From contig JANUWF010001783.1 in assembly GCA_026120185.1 (NCBI GenBank), positions 10,044,001 to 10,108,000 on the forward strand: DNA of 64,000 bases. The letters run 5' to 3'. Below, piece after piece: positions 1 through 12,211 of this stretch. Below the pieces are notes generated by a model. That model was not told the origin of the DNA. It ran no database searches and saw only the letters and a program-made list of their open reading frames with translations. Both the position numbers and the translations under genes were made by a program. Every line of letters begins with the position of its first letter. The first letter of the stretch is position 1. The DNA is from Voacanga thouarsii. Lineage: Eukaryota > Streptophyta > Magnoliopsida > Gentianales > Apocynaceae.

Positions 1-2
1 AG

Positions 3-1995
3 AACCCTAAACACAAAGTTGATGTTTATTTACAACCATTGATAGATGAACTGAGTAAGTTATAGTTGGATGGTATCCCCATATATGACATATCTAAGAA
101 ACAAAATTTCCATCTATAGGCTACACTGCTATGGATGATAAATGATTTTCTAGCTTATGGAATGTTAAGTAGGTGGAGCACTGCAGGTAGATTTGCATGT
201 CCATACTGCATGGAGCGAACGAAGTCTTTTCAGCAGCAGTTCGGGTGTAAAACTTCTTGGTTCAATTATCATTGCCACTTTGGATAATCCATTTAGGAGG
301 GATACACGATCATTTAGAAGGGACAAAGGCCAAGAAACCTCATCGTCGACGTCACGTCTAATAGGGGACTAGGTGTGGGAAAGAGTATGCCGTTTTCCAA
401 AAATAATAGATTCAGGATGCGAATTAGGACAAAGTGATGGTAGAGGTGTAAATCATAATTGGATGAAGAGGAGCATTTTTTAGGACTTGCCTTACTGGCG
501 CACTCCGCTAGTACCCCATAACATAGATATCATGTATAATGAAAATAATATGTTCGACAATGTTTTTAATACTGTTATGGATGTGAAGGGAAAAAGAAAA
601 GATAACTTAAAGGCATGAGGTGATCTTGAGATGTATTGTTATAGGCTTGAACTAAAAGTTTGTGGAGCAGGCAAAGGAAGGGTGTCCATGCAAAAAGCAT
701 GTTATTCATTGAGTGTAGAGGCTAAGCGCTCGCTGCTTAAATGGGTGAAGGAGTTGCAACTTCCAGATGGATATGCTTCAAACTTATCAAGATGTGTTGA
801 TTTGAAAGAGTTGAAGATGTCTGGCATGAAAAATCATGATTGCCATATGTTTACAGAACAGTTACATCCAATTGCTTTAAGAGAATTTCTTACTGTCAAT
901 ATTTGGAATGTGTTGACGGAATTGAGTCTTTTTTATGGGGATTTGTGCTCACACAAATTATCAGTGGCTCACATGAAGAAATTGGAGAATGAAATTCCTG
1001 TGCTCATATGTAAACTAGAAAAAATATTTTCCCTTGGTTTCTTTGATGTGATGGAGTATCTAGTGGTTCACTTGCCTTATGAAACTCTTATTTATGGTCC
1101 AGTTCAATACAGATGGATGCATCCCTTTGAAAGGTACATAGGCATTCAATATGCTATATATTGATGTTATAGTACACATCCAGTAATATGGTCTGCAAAA
1201 TTGTGATTAAATTTTCCATGTTTCAAAATAATAGGTTCTTGCATTGTTTAAAGATCAAAGTGAAAAATAAGGCGAGGGTAGAAGGATCAATTTGTAATGC
1301 ATACCTAGTCGAAGAAGCATTAACATTCTTTTCCTATTACATTGAGCCACATGTTCAAACAAGACATACACAAGTCGCACGTAATGCAGAGGAAATACCT
1401 GAGCACATGCATGAAGAATCTTTGCTCTCAATATGTAATGTTGCAGGAAGGACATTTGGGAAGAAACAAATTCGATTGACATCTGAGGAATTTCATGCTG
1501 CCACAAATTACATTTTGATGAACTGTGATGAGATTCAACCATATATTAGGATTTTTTTCTATAATGTTACGCTTCCATCACATAGGTGTTATAGAGTTAG
1601 AAGCCGAGATAAGGATTGAGAACAAATTTGCTGGATGGTTAAAAAATGATGTAAGTAAGATTTCGATTGCTAAGGAAGTGTGATTTTAATGAGAGCTTTC
1701 TAAATACAACTTTCTTGTAGGTGTGTGACCCAAATAATCGAGTAACAAATAAATGTTTGCTATACCTTTCGTGGGGACCGTTGAGAGAGGTGAAATCGTT
1801 TCAAGGATACGTAATTAATGGTTATTGATTTCACATGGGTGACCATGCAGAACATAAAAAAGTGTCAATTATAGAGTTTGTGTTAAAAGCGCCGAGAATG
1901 AGCATGTCAGTATTTATTATTATGGGGTCTTAATGGAGATCCTTGAACTTTAATTTCCTGGTCAACCAATCCAGAAAGTTGTACTTTTTAAGTGT
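3..1995 (+). pseudogene. CACTA TNP2-type transposase, 5' and central part (broken)
   Basis: Family role: TNP2-type transposases bind the ends of CACTA elements and cut and paste them. The visible order matches the family: the Transposase_21 core (3-620, with motifs such as LQPLIDEL and INDFLAYGMLS), the DUF4218 region (about 630-1560, LPDGYASNLSRCVD, GPVQYRWM, KNKARVEGSI) and the start of DUF4216 (about 1721-2000). In-frame stops occur near 61 and 117, and frameshifts near 285-480, 1590 and 1870. Two GT-AG introns can be placed: 1134-1234 between the PFER and FLHCLK codons, and 1651-1720 with a GTAAGT donor and TTCTTGTAG acceptor. The frame ends at GATTG (1996-2000), where the Athila-like element is inserted, and resumes at 16758. 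The start of the gene is outside the window. It is certainly non-functional. Confidence 0.9.
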
Positions 1996-2540
1996 GATTG
2001 TGATAGAACCTAAATTAGTCATATTTTTCCTAGTTATTTAAGGTTATTTTGTGATACATTTTGTTTAATAACAAGTCATTTTTCTTCATATTTGAGATTT
2101 TACCCTTGGAATGGTGTTTTGTGCATTATTTCGGGTAAAATAAAGCAAAAACGTCGCAAAACAGAACATAGGCGGTGCCGAACAGGCCAGAGGAAGCGGT
2201 GCTGGTCACGTGCTATTGGCACGTACTTCGAGGCAACAAAAAATAGTTGAAACAGGACCGGAATAGAATCGACCCGGCACCTGCTCTAGCAGCCAAGGCG
2301 GCGTCGGTTGTACTCTGGAAAGCATTGCACGGGAATCAAGAAAAAATTAGCGAACAACTGAAGAAACAGAACACAATCGGCGCCGGCTCCAGTAGCCAAG
2401 GCGGCGCCAGCTGTGGCCTGAGGATAAGGCGGAGCTTTGATTTTTGTACGTGGTTTTTGGTAATCTATAGAATTTTAGTATCTTCCTACTTCTACTCGGC
2501 CAAGAACCCTACACCAACGAGTTTAGGCACTTCCTAAGCC

Positions 2541-2550
2541 TATAAATAGA
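2541..2550 (+). promoter_or_regulatory. Putative TATA box of the Athila-like 5' LTR
   Basis: TATAAATAGA is preceded by CTTCCTAAGCC. The same context is kept in the 3' LTR (15764-15773) and, inverted, in the nested solo LTR (4495-4503). Conservation across three copies and position inside the LTR fit the U3 core promoter. The transcription start is not known. Confidence 0.6.
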
Positions 2551-3515
2551 TGGAAAATAGAATAGAAAGATGGGGGAATTCATAGATCATCATAGAAAAT
2601 TACTCAAATCAAAGGAGGAATTTTTCAATTCAAGGAGGATTGTGCAAGAAGGTCTTCAAAGGAAGAAGAAGGAGGCTTGTCTATAAGTGTTTTCTTTTAC
2701 TTTGTTTTCTTTTTCTTGAACGATGATGTATTAATTATTTTATTATAATTTGACATTGTTGTAGGTATTCATGATTTTTGAAGGTACTTTGATCTTTTGA
2801 TTAATTGATTGTTATTCTTGGTATTTAATTACTTATGCTAATTATGAGATTAATTGGTTGTTTCTTCCTATTAACTTGCTTGAGAAAGAGGTTGATGGTG
2901 GTTTCAATTTGTTAATTTCATATTTGTTATCTTTTAACTTGCTTGAGAAAGGGATTAAGTGCTAAGAACTAGGTAATTAAAGATTAATTGATGTCTCCTA
3001 GAGTATGGATTCATTGGTTAATTTCATGTTTTAAGTTTGCCAGAGTATGAAAATTTAACCAAGGATTGTGTTTAATGCATCTTTTGGGTGAATTAGTTGA
3101 GATAGAGTATGTGATGCTAATTTATCTAGAAGATAGTGAATTCATGGATATTGAAAAAGAAGTGAGTTTATCTTAATCCTTCATGATGCCAAGAGAATAA
3201 TTACTTATGATAATGATTAGGTCATTTAAGACCATGTTTGTCAAAATAATAGTTTAAGTTACATAATTCTCCATCATTGACATGTATATATTCATTTATT
3301 TTATTTTCTTTTTCACTTTATTGAATCGGTTAAACAATGAAAGAAAAGTGATTAATGCATACTTGTTCCTGGAGGATCGATACTCGTTTGAACCCTATAC
3401 TATGCTTAATGATGAGTACGCTTGCTCATATGTGTAATTTGGGATTAACGTTTTAATTTAAACTTGACTGGGAATGTGCTTATTTTTATATGATTTTTAT
3501 ACCCAAATAAATACG

Positions 3516-4935
3516 TGATATATCCGGACTTAGGTATAAAAATCATACAAAAACTAAGCACATTCTCAATCAAGTTTAAATTAAAACGTTAAACCCAAAT
3601 CACACATATGAGCAAGTGTACTCATCATTAATTGAGCATATGGTTCAAATGCATGTCGATCCTCACGGAACAAGTAGACATTAATTACCTTTCTTTCATT
3701 ATTTAACTGACTCGATAAAATAAAACCGAAATAAAATAAAACAAAAGAAAATAAAAGCGAAAATATATACATGTCAAGGATGTAGATTTATGTAATTTAA
3801 ACCATTGATTAGACAACCATGATCTTAAAGTACCCAACCTCTATCATAACTAATTATTCTCTTGGCATCATGAAGAATTAAAATAGACTCACTTCTTTCT
3901 CAATCCATGAATCCCTATCTTCTAGGTAACTTAGTATTACATACTCTGTCTCAATCAGTCTTACCCAAAAGATGCATTAAATACAATTCTTTGATTAAGT
4001 CCCATTCTCAGGCAAACTTAACCCATGAAATTAACCAATTGAATTCATATTCTGGCAGACATCAATTAACCTTTAATTACCTTGTTCTTGCAATCAACCC
4101 TATTTTCAGGTAAGTTAAAAGGCAACAAATATGAAATCAATCAATTTAAACCATTAACCCTATTCTCAAGCAAGTTAACGGCACAATCAATTAATCTCGC
4201 AATCAACCCAAGTAATTAAATACCAAGAATAACAACCAGTTAATCAAAAGATCAAATAACTCTAAATACCATGAACGTCTAAACTAATGTCAAATTACAA
4301 TAAAACAATTAAAACATCATTGTCAAAAAAAAAAAAAAAAACAAAGTAAAAGAAAGCACTCATAGATAAGCCTTCTTCTTCTTTCTTTGAAGATCTTCTT
4401 GTACAACCCTCTTTGAATTGAAGCATTCCTTCTTGGATTGAGTGATTTTCTATGATGAATAATGAATTCTCCCATTTTTCCTTGTGTTTTTCATCTATTT
4501 ATAAGCTTAAGAAGTACTTAAAAAGTTCTTGGCCGAATAGAAGTTGGAATATACTAAAACTCTTCAGGTTTCCAAAAACGCATAGAAAAATGCAGCACCG
4601 CCTAAAGGACAGAACACAGCTGGTGCCGCCTTGGTCCTTCGGAGTTGGCGTCGCCTGTGTTATGCTTCTCCACTTGTTCGCCGATTTTTCTCCAAATTTT
4701 GTGCACAAGTTCCAGAATTCAGCCGGCGCCGGTTCCAGCCTTACAGCCGGCGCTGCCTCTGCTCTGTTTTGCGACGGTTTTACTTTGTTTAACCCAAAAA
4801 TCTGAAATAATGAGCAAAATACCTTTTCAAGGGTAAAATCTCAAATATGAAAGAATATGACTAGTTATTGCACAAAATGTCTTATAAAAAAGCCTCAAAT
4901 AACTAGGTAAAGTATGACTAATTTAGCCCCTATTA
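3516..4935 (-). mobile_element. Inverted solo LTR of the same Athila-like family
   Basis: This 1.42-kb block is a diverged reverse complement of the LTR at 2001-3515. On the minus strand it starts TAATAGGGGC (TG changed to TA) and ends GGATATATCA. It is flanked by identical 5-bp copies ATACG (3511-3515 and 4936-4940), so it is a real insertion reduced to a solo LTR rather than a rearrangement. It landed only 5 bp from the end of the host 5' LTR. Together they form a near-palindrome with about 1.4-kb arms. Confidence 0.85.
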
Positions 4936-4951
4936 ATACGCATCAAGTTTT

Positions 4952-4969
4952 TGGCGCCGTTGCCGGTGA
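4952..4969 (+). promoter_or_regulatory. Primer binding site (tRNA-Asp type)
   Basis: TGGCGCCGTTGCCGGTGA lies 6 bp after the end of the 5' LTR. TGGCGCCGTTGCCGG is the primer-site class of Athila/Calypso elements, complementary to the 3' end of plant tRNA-Asp. It primes minus-strand DNA synthesis in these elements. Confidence 0.85.
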
Positions 4970-5222
4970 ACAATATATCATGAAAGCTCAAATTTTGTTG
5001 ATTTAACCATGTGAATATGTAAATAGGTAAATACGTGAATATGTAATTATGTACAATTGTTCTTTTCGCAAAAATGTGCCATCTTTTGTATCTTGTGTAT
5101 CTTCTGCATACCTTTGTAATCTAACTTACTAACTTTAACTAACTATGTATTTTGTTGTAATCATGACTTCTATTTTCTAACTCTCTTGTTTTTTTTTTCT
5201 CTCTAGGCGTTATTATTGGTAC

Positions 5223-5783
5223 ATGACCCGAAAATCTGAAGGAGAGATAGTCGACTTTGATCTTGAGATCGAAAGGACACTATCAAAGATCCGTCGGACA
5301 ATCCAAAGGAACTTGATTGTAGACATGGATGGTGCTCAAAATAACAATGCTGGAAATAACAGGAGGGTTATGGATGACTTTGTGAAACTTGCAATCTTGG
5401 GCACAGGCTCGAGTATCACTAGGTCTAGGGTGGATGCAAATAATTTTGAGATAAAGTCTAATATTATCCAGATGGTACAAAACATGATTCAATTTGATGG
5501 GCTACTTGAAGAAGATCCCAATGCCTATCTAGCTAGTTTCCTTGAGATTTGTGATACTTTTAAAATTAATGGTGTTTATGAAGATACCATAAAGTTAAGA
5601 CTTTTTCCTTTTTCTTTGAGGGATAGAGCCAAATCTTGGTAAAAGTCTTTACCTATAGGTTCCATCACTACTTGGAATGCCCTAGCGAAATTTTTTTTGC
5701 CAAATATTTCCCTTCAGCTAGGACAACCAAACTTAGAAACGAGATCTTTGCCTTCCAATAATTAGATTCTGAGCCCTAGTATG
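5223..5783 (+). pseudogene. Athila-like gag, N-terminal part (broken)
   Basis: Gag is the structural capsid protein that packages retrotransposon RNA. The frame opens with ATG at 5223 (MTRKSEGEIVDFD) and runs 139 codons to an in-frame TAA near 5641. It contains the Retrotrans_gag hallmark segments NFEIKSNIIQMVQN, EDPNAYLASFLEICDTFK and LRLFPFSLRDRAKSW. Past the stop the homology continues with a frameshift (SLPIGSITTWNALAKFF) up to GTATG (5779-5783). There a 4.5-kb solo LTR interrupts it, and the coding sequence resumes at 10315. The start fits because it follows a leader of about 250 bp after the primer site. It is inactive because of the stop, the frameshift and the insertion. Confidence 0.88.
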
Positions 5784-7642
5784 TGTAACATCCCGCTACC
5801 TAGGCCCGCCCAGGCCTGGGGATGTCACCCCGTCCAAAGGACAAGGGGTCTTTATAATTAGGTCACACGAATAAAATGGCGGAATAAAAAAAATAATTTA
5901 ACTTAAAATTTATTACAACCCCAAAATAAATCCAAGAATTCCCAAAAGAAAGACAAATCCATAAATGAAATCATCTACTCTTAACTCCCCAAAGTAATAC
6001 ATAAAAATAAAAGACAACATTCTCTTCCAATACAGATAACACTAGCTACTCATCCTCATAGCAGGATCGACCTGAAATCATGGTAAAAAGGTGATGAGAC
6101 AGAAATCTCAGTAAGTTCGTGTGTGCTTTGGGTGTTCAATGAAAACAGTTCGTGGATGCAAAGTGTGAAATCTTTATAAGAGAAATATTGGCAACTAATA
6201 AATATTAGTCAAAAGCAAGAGTGGTGTTTTCCTCTTTTTGAAACCATACAAGTGCACAATAAAATCAACCACTTATAAAGGTAATCATGGGTTACCACAC
6301 GTTGGGCCCCATAACCATACAACGGTCAGAATGCCACACTTTGTGCAGACTGACAAAAGAAATACTGGCAAGTAATGAATGATGTTCAAAAACAAGAGTG
6401 GCATTTTGTCTTTCAAACCATACAGGTACAATAAAATCAACCACTCAAAAAGGGTGGTCATGGGTTACCACACGTTGGGCCCTATGTCCACATGGTCAGT
6501 ATGCCACACTTTGTGCATACTGCCAGTCAGAATGCCACACTTTGTGTAGATTGACAAAAGGTAGGTGATCGGCCTACCGGGCAAGATACTCCTCATTCTC
6601 TATACCCAAACAACAACCGGGTGTCCATTCCGGCATAACACAGTCACTTGACTGAAAAGAACACTGCTAGCTCGGACCGGCATGACTAAGTAGTACTGAT
6701 GTTTCTCTAAGTCGAGCTTATCTTCTGGAGGTGGCCTCCTGCCAGAAGACTCACTCTTGCTCTTCAAAACTAGTACTACTAGCCTATCCTTATTGAGTAC
6801 TCAATGTAACGTATCCCACTTGGGGAAAAAAAAAAAGAACAAAACGTAGTTCCACTTGAAAATGACAATTAAGGATTTTCAAAGTTTGGGGCAAAACTGG
6901 TTTTAGAAAGAGTTTTAGGTTTTGAGTAAAACCGCCCCTTGATTTGCAAATAATTTATTTGTCTGAAATGAGAACGGAAATAATCCTCAATTGCCTTTAC
7001 AGAAATGAGTGTCCATGCACTCTACATTTGGCTTGCCATAAAAATCATTTTTGCATCAAACAGGTTTTATACAGGAGCTTACCTGATCCTTACTCACAAC
7101 AAAGGTCTCCAACAACTGACCTAACCCCGCATGGGCAAATACAAACCACAATCAAACTTAAGCCAAAATCCACTTTCTCAATTTAAAACAACTCAACTTA
7201 CTACTACCATGATCCTAGTGTCCCAAGCTTTAAGGCCAAACAATAAATAAATAGGTTTATAAGTTAAGCCTAATTTGATATTTAAAATAATTAATGTTTT
7301 AGGAAATACGTACTAATAGGTTGAAGGTTTAAATCTTGCTAAAATAATTTAGAGTTTATTTGATGAAAAGTCCTAGGTGGTACTAGGTAAAATAATAATT
7401 TATTAATAATTAATTGCTAGAAAACAATTGATAGTTAAAATTATTTGAAAATAAATGTTAATGAGTCTTACTTGAAAAATAATAAATAAATTTTAATAGG
7501 TTTGATTAAAAGATAATAATTAAATTTTAATAATAAATATTTTACCTATTATGATTATTTTCATAAAATGCTTTATTTGATATTATAATATCTATATATT
7601 TTATTTTTCTAACAAAAACTATTATTTATTTGACTAAAATAT

Positions 7643-7679
<37 letters not shown>

Positions 7680-8346
7680 ATCTAAATCTACCCCTTCTAA
7701 GGTTTTTGAAATTACTAGCCAAAAATCATAATATTAAATATTTTATTGAAGAAATAAATTAGCTTAGGGACAACTAGATCATGACCATAGTTCTATTGCT
7801 AACCACAATCATGAACATTTACAACCCTTCAATTCATCAAATCATCCAAATCATGCATATAAGCATAGATCTAACGATATCAAGACATGATCTAACCTTT
7901 TCTAGCATAAATATGATCGTGGCTTCAATAATCCAACATGAATATAAATCCTATTCACCAAAGGTGACATAATCTCTAGCATACTTGATCACAAATACTA
8001 CCTATGATATGGAGACATGCATTAAACCTCAAATCATCATACAATCAACCAAAATAATCCATCCATGCATAAATTCCATCTCCTTCATATTCATACATAT
8101 ATTCATGCTTTAATCCCAACAATACATACTCAAATCCTATCCACAATCCACCTTCTATCAACATCACCCTAGAGACATAAATCTAGAATTTAAAAGAAGG
8201 GTTAACAAGGCTTACTTGGTTGATGAATACCTTGAAGGAGTTTTGAATGAATCTCAACCCCTAGATGCCTAAATCCATCCAAAGGAGATGAAAGGAAGCA
8301 TGGCCATGGAGAAGAAACCATTCGGCCAAGTAAGTGAGTGGTTCGG

Positions 8347-8377
<31 letters not shown>

Positions 8378-10314
8378 CATTAGCATGTTTATTCATATAT
8401 ATTTTCACTAGAGATCAAGATTGGAGAAGATGAAGTTGTTAGAACAAACCTACCTTGAAGGTGTTCTTGAGCCTTCATAAAATTTCTGGTTTTTGATCCA
8501 AAAGTGCAAGTTGGATTTTGGAGTTTGATGTTAAAAATGGTACGGATGGACTCACAGTAATGAATAGATGAAATCTGAAATTTTTAGAAGTAGTTTGAAG
8601 TGATTTGGAGAGGTATTGGGTGAAAGGAAGAAGTAGGTGTTCTTGGTGTAGTGTGTGTGTTCTTGAAGGTTGAAGGAATTTGAGAGAATTTGATTTGCAG
8701 TTGCCGAAATTCTGTGAGAACTAGGGCTGGCCGAATTTCTGTAGGGTTTAGGAGGTTGATTCTATGATTTGGAGGGGAAAAGGAAAGACTAGTTGTTACA
8801 ATCATTGAAAAATATTTTTGGGAAGCAAATTTGGAAACTAGATATCACAAGAATCTCTTTGATTATGGAAGAGCTTTTGGAAGTCTGCCATGGACGAATT
8901 TCTGGCAGTGTTTTGGCTGAATGAGAGCTGGTTGAAGGAGGCTTAGGGTGGCTGAAATCATGGAGTATAATGGTGAAGAGAAGCTCTGGTTGTTTGAGGT
9001 ATAATTTATGGAAAGTCATTAAATTATGGTGGCTGGAATTTTGGTATCCAAATCAAGGCATGATTGCAGATTTTTTTTGGAAATCTTTTTGGCAGCCATG
9101 GCTGGATTTTCATGCAGAACTTAGGGAGGACAATGGAGTTCAGTTAATGGAGGTTTAAGGGTGGTTTGTGCAGAAAAAGGATGGAGTTTCGGCCAGGGTT
9201 GAATTAGGAAACAAAGCTGGACAAAATTCTGCATAGCATTTTCGCAAGGCTGGAATTTCCTGGGCAGTTTTTGGCTGTCCTTTTCTAGGCGATTTGCAGA
9301 GGCTTTGAAGGGGAATTTCTGGGGCTTTCAAGGCTGGTTTCCAGCCTACTTCATGGAGGAAAAACATGGCCAAAGTGCTGAACAAAAACTGGAAGAAAAC
9401 AGCTTAGTTTCGGACCTCCAAAGCTGCGAATCTGCCCAGAAAATTTTCTGGTTTTGCACAGTATTTGTGCAGTCCGAAAATGGCCAGGTTCAGATTTCAA
9501 GCTGATCAAAAGGGCCATTTTCTAGCAGCATTTGGAAGGGAATAATGGTTAAGAATTTCGTCACCTTGAAGGCACACAAAGCTGGAAAAATTTCAATTCT
9601 AAGCATGAAGGGAAATGAACCTAGCTAGAGTGAATTTTTAGAAAGTTCACTAAGGAATTTAATTCACTTGAAATCTTTCCCCCTCTTCCATTGTTTCGGT
9701 CCATTTGATGTCTTTTACTAAGACATTTCGAACATTCAAAGCCACATCACATTGCTAGAATTTTTCTAGAATAAAATTGGCTTGAACAAAATGAACAAAC
9801 TAATGAATTGAGAAATAGAAAAAATTAAGGATCAAAAGGAAATGAATTCCCCTTAGGAATTTTGTGTAGAGCAGAAGAGTAGGATTTGAAGACTCCTATC
9901 ATGTCTCTCATAGGACAACATCTCTACCCTACTCCAAACACCACTAAGGCCGAAAATGATACTTCCCAAGCAAAAATAAAATTTAACCAAGCTAAAGCTC
10001 CTATGATAGAATTTAAACCCAAGACCTCAAGAATTAATTTCAAAGCTCCAACCACTAAACCACAATAACTCTTATTCTTATTTTCCCCCTAAAAATATTT
10101 TCCTATTCAATCCTCAAGCTATCTCCCTTTTCCACCTCAAGCAAAAATTACCATTTTGCCCTTCTCACTCAATAATCATAACCAAGCCCTCTAGACTATA
10201 AAACACAAATCCGAAGCACATAAAATCATACAAAAATATATTTAAATATGCAAATAAATATGCTATGCATCCCAACCCTCTTACTCTAAGGTTGGTTACC
10301 ACTGGGGTTTCACA
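5784..10314 (+). mobile_element. Long solo LTR (4531 bp), probably a chromovirus (Tekay/Del-like) gypsy LTR
   Basis: The block starts TGTAACATCC and ends GGGGTTTCACA, and has perfect 5-bp flanks GTATG (5779-5783 and 10315-10319). Removing it joins the two halves of the Athila-like gag. No gag, pol or primer site is seen inside and no internal copy of its own ends exists, which fits a solo LTR made by LTR-LTR recombination. Length over 4 kb and the TGTAACATCC start resemble Tekay/Del chromovirus LTRs, but the family call is inference. It includes a TA repeat (about 7645-7676), a GA repeat (8351-8377) and a tandem duplication (6183-6560). Small open frames inside resemble nothing I know. Confidence 0.8.
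6183..6560 (+). repeat. Tandem duplication of about 175 bp inside the solo LTR
   Basis: Two diverged direct copies (about 6183-6360 and 6361-6535) share CAAGAGTGG, AATAAAATCAACCACT, ATGGGTTACCACACGTTGGG and TGCCACACTTTGTG in the same order. The last motif occurs a third time near 6530. This is typical of internal repeats in long LTRs. Confidence 0.75.
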
Positions 10315-11069
10315 GTATGAAAGTTAGGATAGATTCAAAGAAATGTTGAGAAAATTCCCACATCATGGATTTGAGCTCGGAATGCAGATGCTCATTTTTT
10401 TGAATGGCCTTACATTCGCAACACGATATGTGGTGGACTCTTTTGCACGGGGTTCTATCAATTATAAGACCTCGGAACAGGTATTCGATCTCATTGAAAA
10501 TTTGGCTTCTAATAACTATTTTTGGGGAAGTACAAGGTCTAGAGCTCGTGTGCAAGGAGTGCACAAAGTGGATGCTGTGGCAGCTTTGGAGGCTAAGGTG
10601 GACGCCTTGAGTCAAAAGATAGAACAAATGGTGATGCTTCACGGCCAGGTATTAAACGTAAGTTGTGATTTCTGTGGAGAAGGGCACCCAAATCATGAGT
10701 GCCAAAATATGGGTTCATTCCAAGAAACCACGGAACAAGCGGATTGTAGGTAATGTTCGTCCAGGTAACAACCCTTATAGCTCTACTTATAATCTTGGGT
10801 GGAGAAATCACCTTAATTTCTCTTGGAGTAATAGAAACCAACCTAGGCAGGGTTTTTTCAATTTTAGGGGAAATTAAAGGAACCAACCTCCCATGAACAA
10901 CAATGCAGCACCTTCCAAACCATCGTTGGGGGACTTGATTGGCCAATTGGTAAGTACAACGAAGACTAAGTTCCAAGGAGTTGATGCTACAACAAGGAAC
11001 TTAGAGGCCTTCATGCGCAACTTGAAAAATCAAATTGGTCAACTTGCCAAACTACTGGGGGATCGTTAA
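10315..11069 (+). pseudogene. Athila-like gag, C-terminal part (broken)
   Basis: Coding homology resumes right after the second GTATG copy: FKEMLRKFPHHGFELGMQM, then a coiled-coil-like stretch (VDALSQKIEQMV). A zinc-knuckle segment CDFCGEGHPNHEC follows (C-x2-C-x3-H-x4-C spacing, as in Athila gags), then a spacer rich in N, R and F. The end is SLGDLIGQLVSTTK and LKNQIGQLAKLLGDR, the usual end of Athila gag. A TAG replaces a codon near 10330, there is a frameshift after the zinc knuckle (about 10740), and stops fall near 10876 and 11067. The expected protease and RT do not follow: homology stops here. Confidence 0.85.
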
Positions 11070-12211
11070 GCTGGGACATTGCCAGGAAACACTGAAGAGA
11101 ATCTACGAGATCAAAACCGTGGAAAACATTGAAGTCATTTTTTTCTTTCATTTTGTGATTGGGAACAATTTTTATTTTTGTCGTTTTGTTTGATTCGTTT
11201 TCATGAATTGCAGTGCATTATTCATCATTATTGTGTGTTAATAATTTTTTTGATTAAAAAAAAAAACATTGGAGGCAAGATAGAATGCAACCGGCGCCGT
11301 CTAGGACTAGGACCAGCGCCAGTTCCTGTCGAGCAAGACACATGAAATAGGCCATTTTGGCCACTTTTTTTTTCAAAACTCTCCAACTCCCTCTCAAATC
11401 CTCTCTAACCTGCGCTGGCTTCACCTTCCAAACTTCTCAAAATTTGATTTTTCACCTCCTACACATTTTTATAACATCAATCTACTTTTCTTTTGTTGAT
11501 CCTACGGATCAAAAGTCTTTAAATCTTCCATTTTTCACAACAAAATCAACTTCAATCCACATGCAAAGGGCTTGGATTTATGGAAAAAGATTGCATCTTT
11601 TGCTTGCCCATGCATAAGAGAGTACAAAGGTATGATTTTTATTGACATATTAAAATGTTATAAATGAAATTTTCTAATTTTGAGTATATTTTTGGCAAAA
11701 AATTGGGAATTTTCATGTTCTCTTGCCTTGTGAAATAACTCTTGAGCTTCCTGATTTTGGATTTGTGATGAGTTAATGATGCTTTGGTGCTTGATTTATT
11801 CATATGATCATTAGGGAGTTTATGCATATGCTTAAGGGTAGGATTATGGTTATTATAATAATTGAGTAGTAATGCACATTGGCCTTGAATTGTTTTCCAC
11901 TTGATCATTCTAATGCCATGATAATATCTTCATTCACATGATCATGTATGCACATTTAAAATATAGTGGAGTTGTTCAACACATTTATATTTTATTGTGA
12001 GCTTTATATGTATTCTTACATGTTGTGTTGAATTGATTGAAGGAGATTGAATTGGTTGTTGTTGAAGAAGTTTGGGCATTATTGTTGTGAGATTGGTTGA
12101 GGGTTGAGTGAGAGTTGTGTATTATGTTTGAAATGGGGAGCTACGCCCCTTTTTAATTCTTTGAGCTCATTCGTTCTATCTTCCTATTTTCACCACCACT
12201 TACTTGACAAC
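11070..12211. other. Internal spacer of the Athila-like element where pol would be expected
   Basis: The stretch is AT-rich, with a short GC-rich block (about 11285-11335, GGCGCCGTCTAGG) resembling the GC blocks of the LTR. I find no DTG/DSG protease, YxDD RT motif or integrase motif in any frame. The ORF at 11357-11617 has low-complexity composition and looks spurious. Confidence 0.7.

Larger units (their letters stand above)
2001..4945 (+). repeat. 5' LTR of the Athila-like element, interrupted by an inverted solo LTR
   Basis: LTR sequence runs from TGATAGAACC at 2001 to 3515 and, after the nested insertion 3516-4935 and its target copy 4936-4940, finishes with CATCA at 4941-4945 directly before the primer binding site. 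It is collinear with 15215-16752. The middle carries GC-rich blocks (2170-2420) in otherwise AT-rich DNA and a TATA-box context at 2541-2550. Confidence 0.88.

Noticed and set aside
2150..2440. GC-rich blocks in the LTR as a CpG-island promoter or coding exon
   Set aside because: They recur in the 3' LTR and the solo LTR, so they belong to the Athila-like family; frames over them are short and unconserved.
3511..4940. Inverted duplication made by faulty reverse transcription or fold-back
   Set aside because: Identical ATACG copies on both sides and LTR-like ends fit a simple solo LTR insertion better.
6180..6560. CRISPR-like or satellite array
   Set aside because: Only two long diverged copies with no regular spacers; a tandem duplication inside an LTR in a plant genome.
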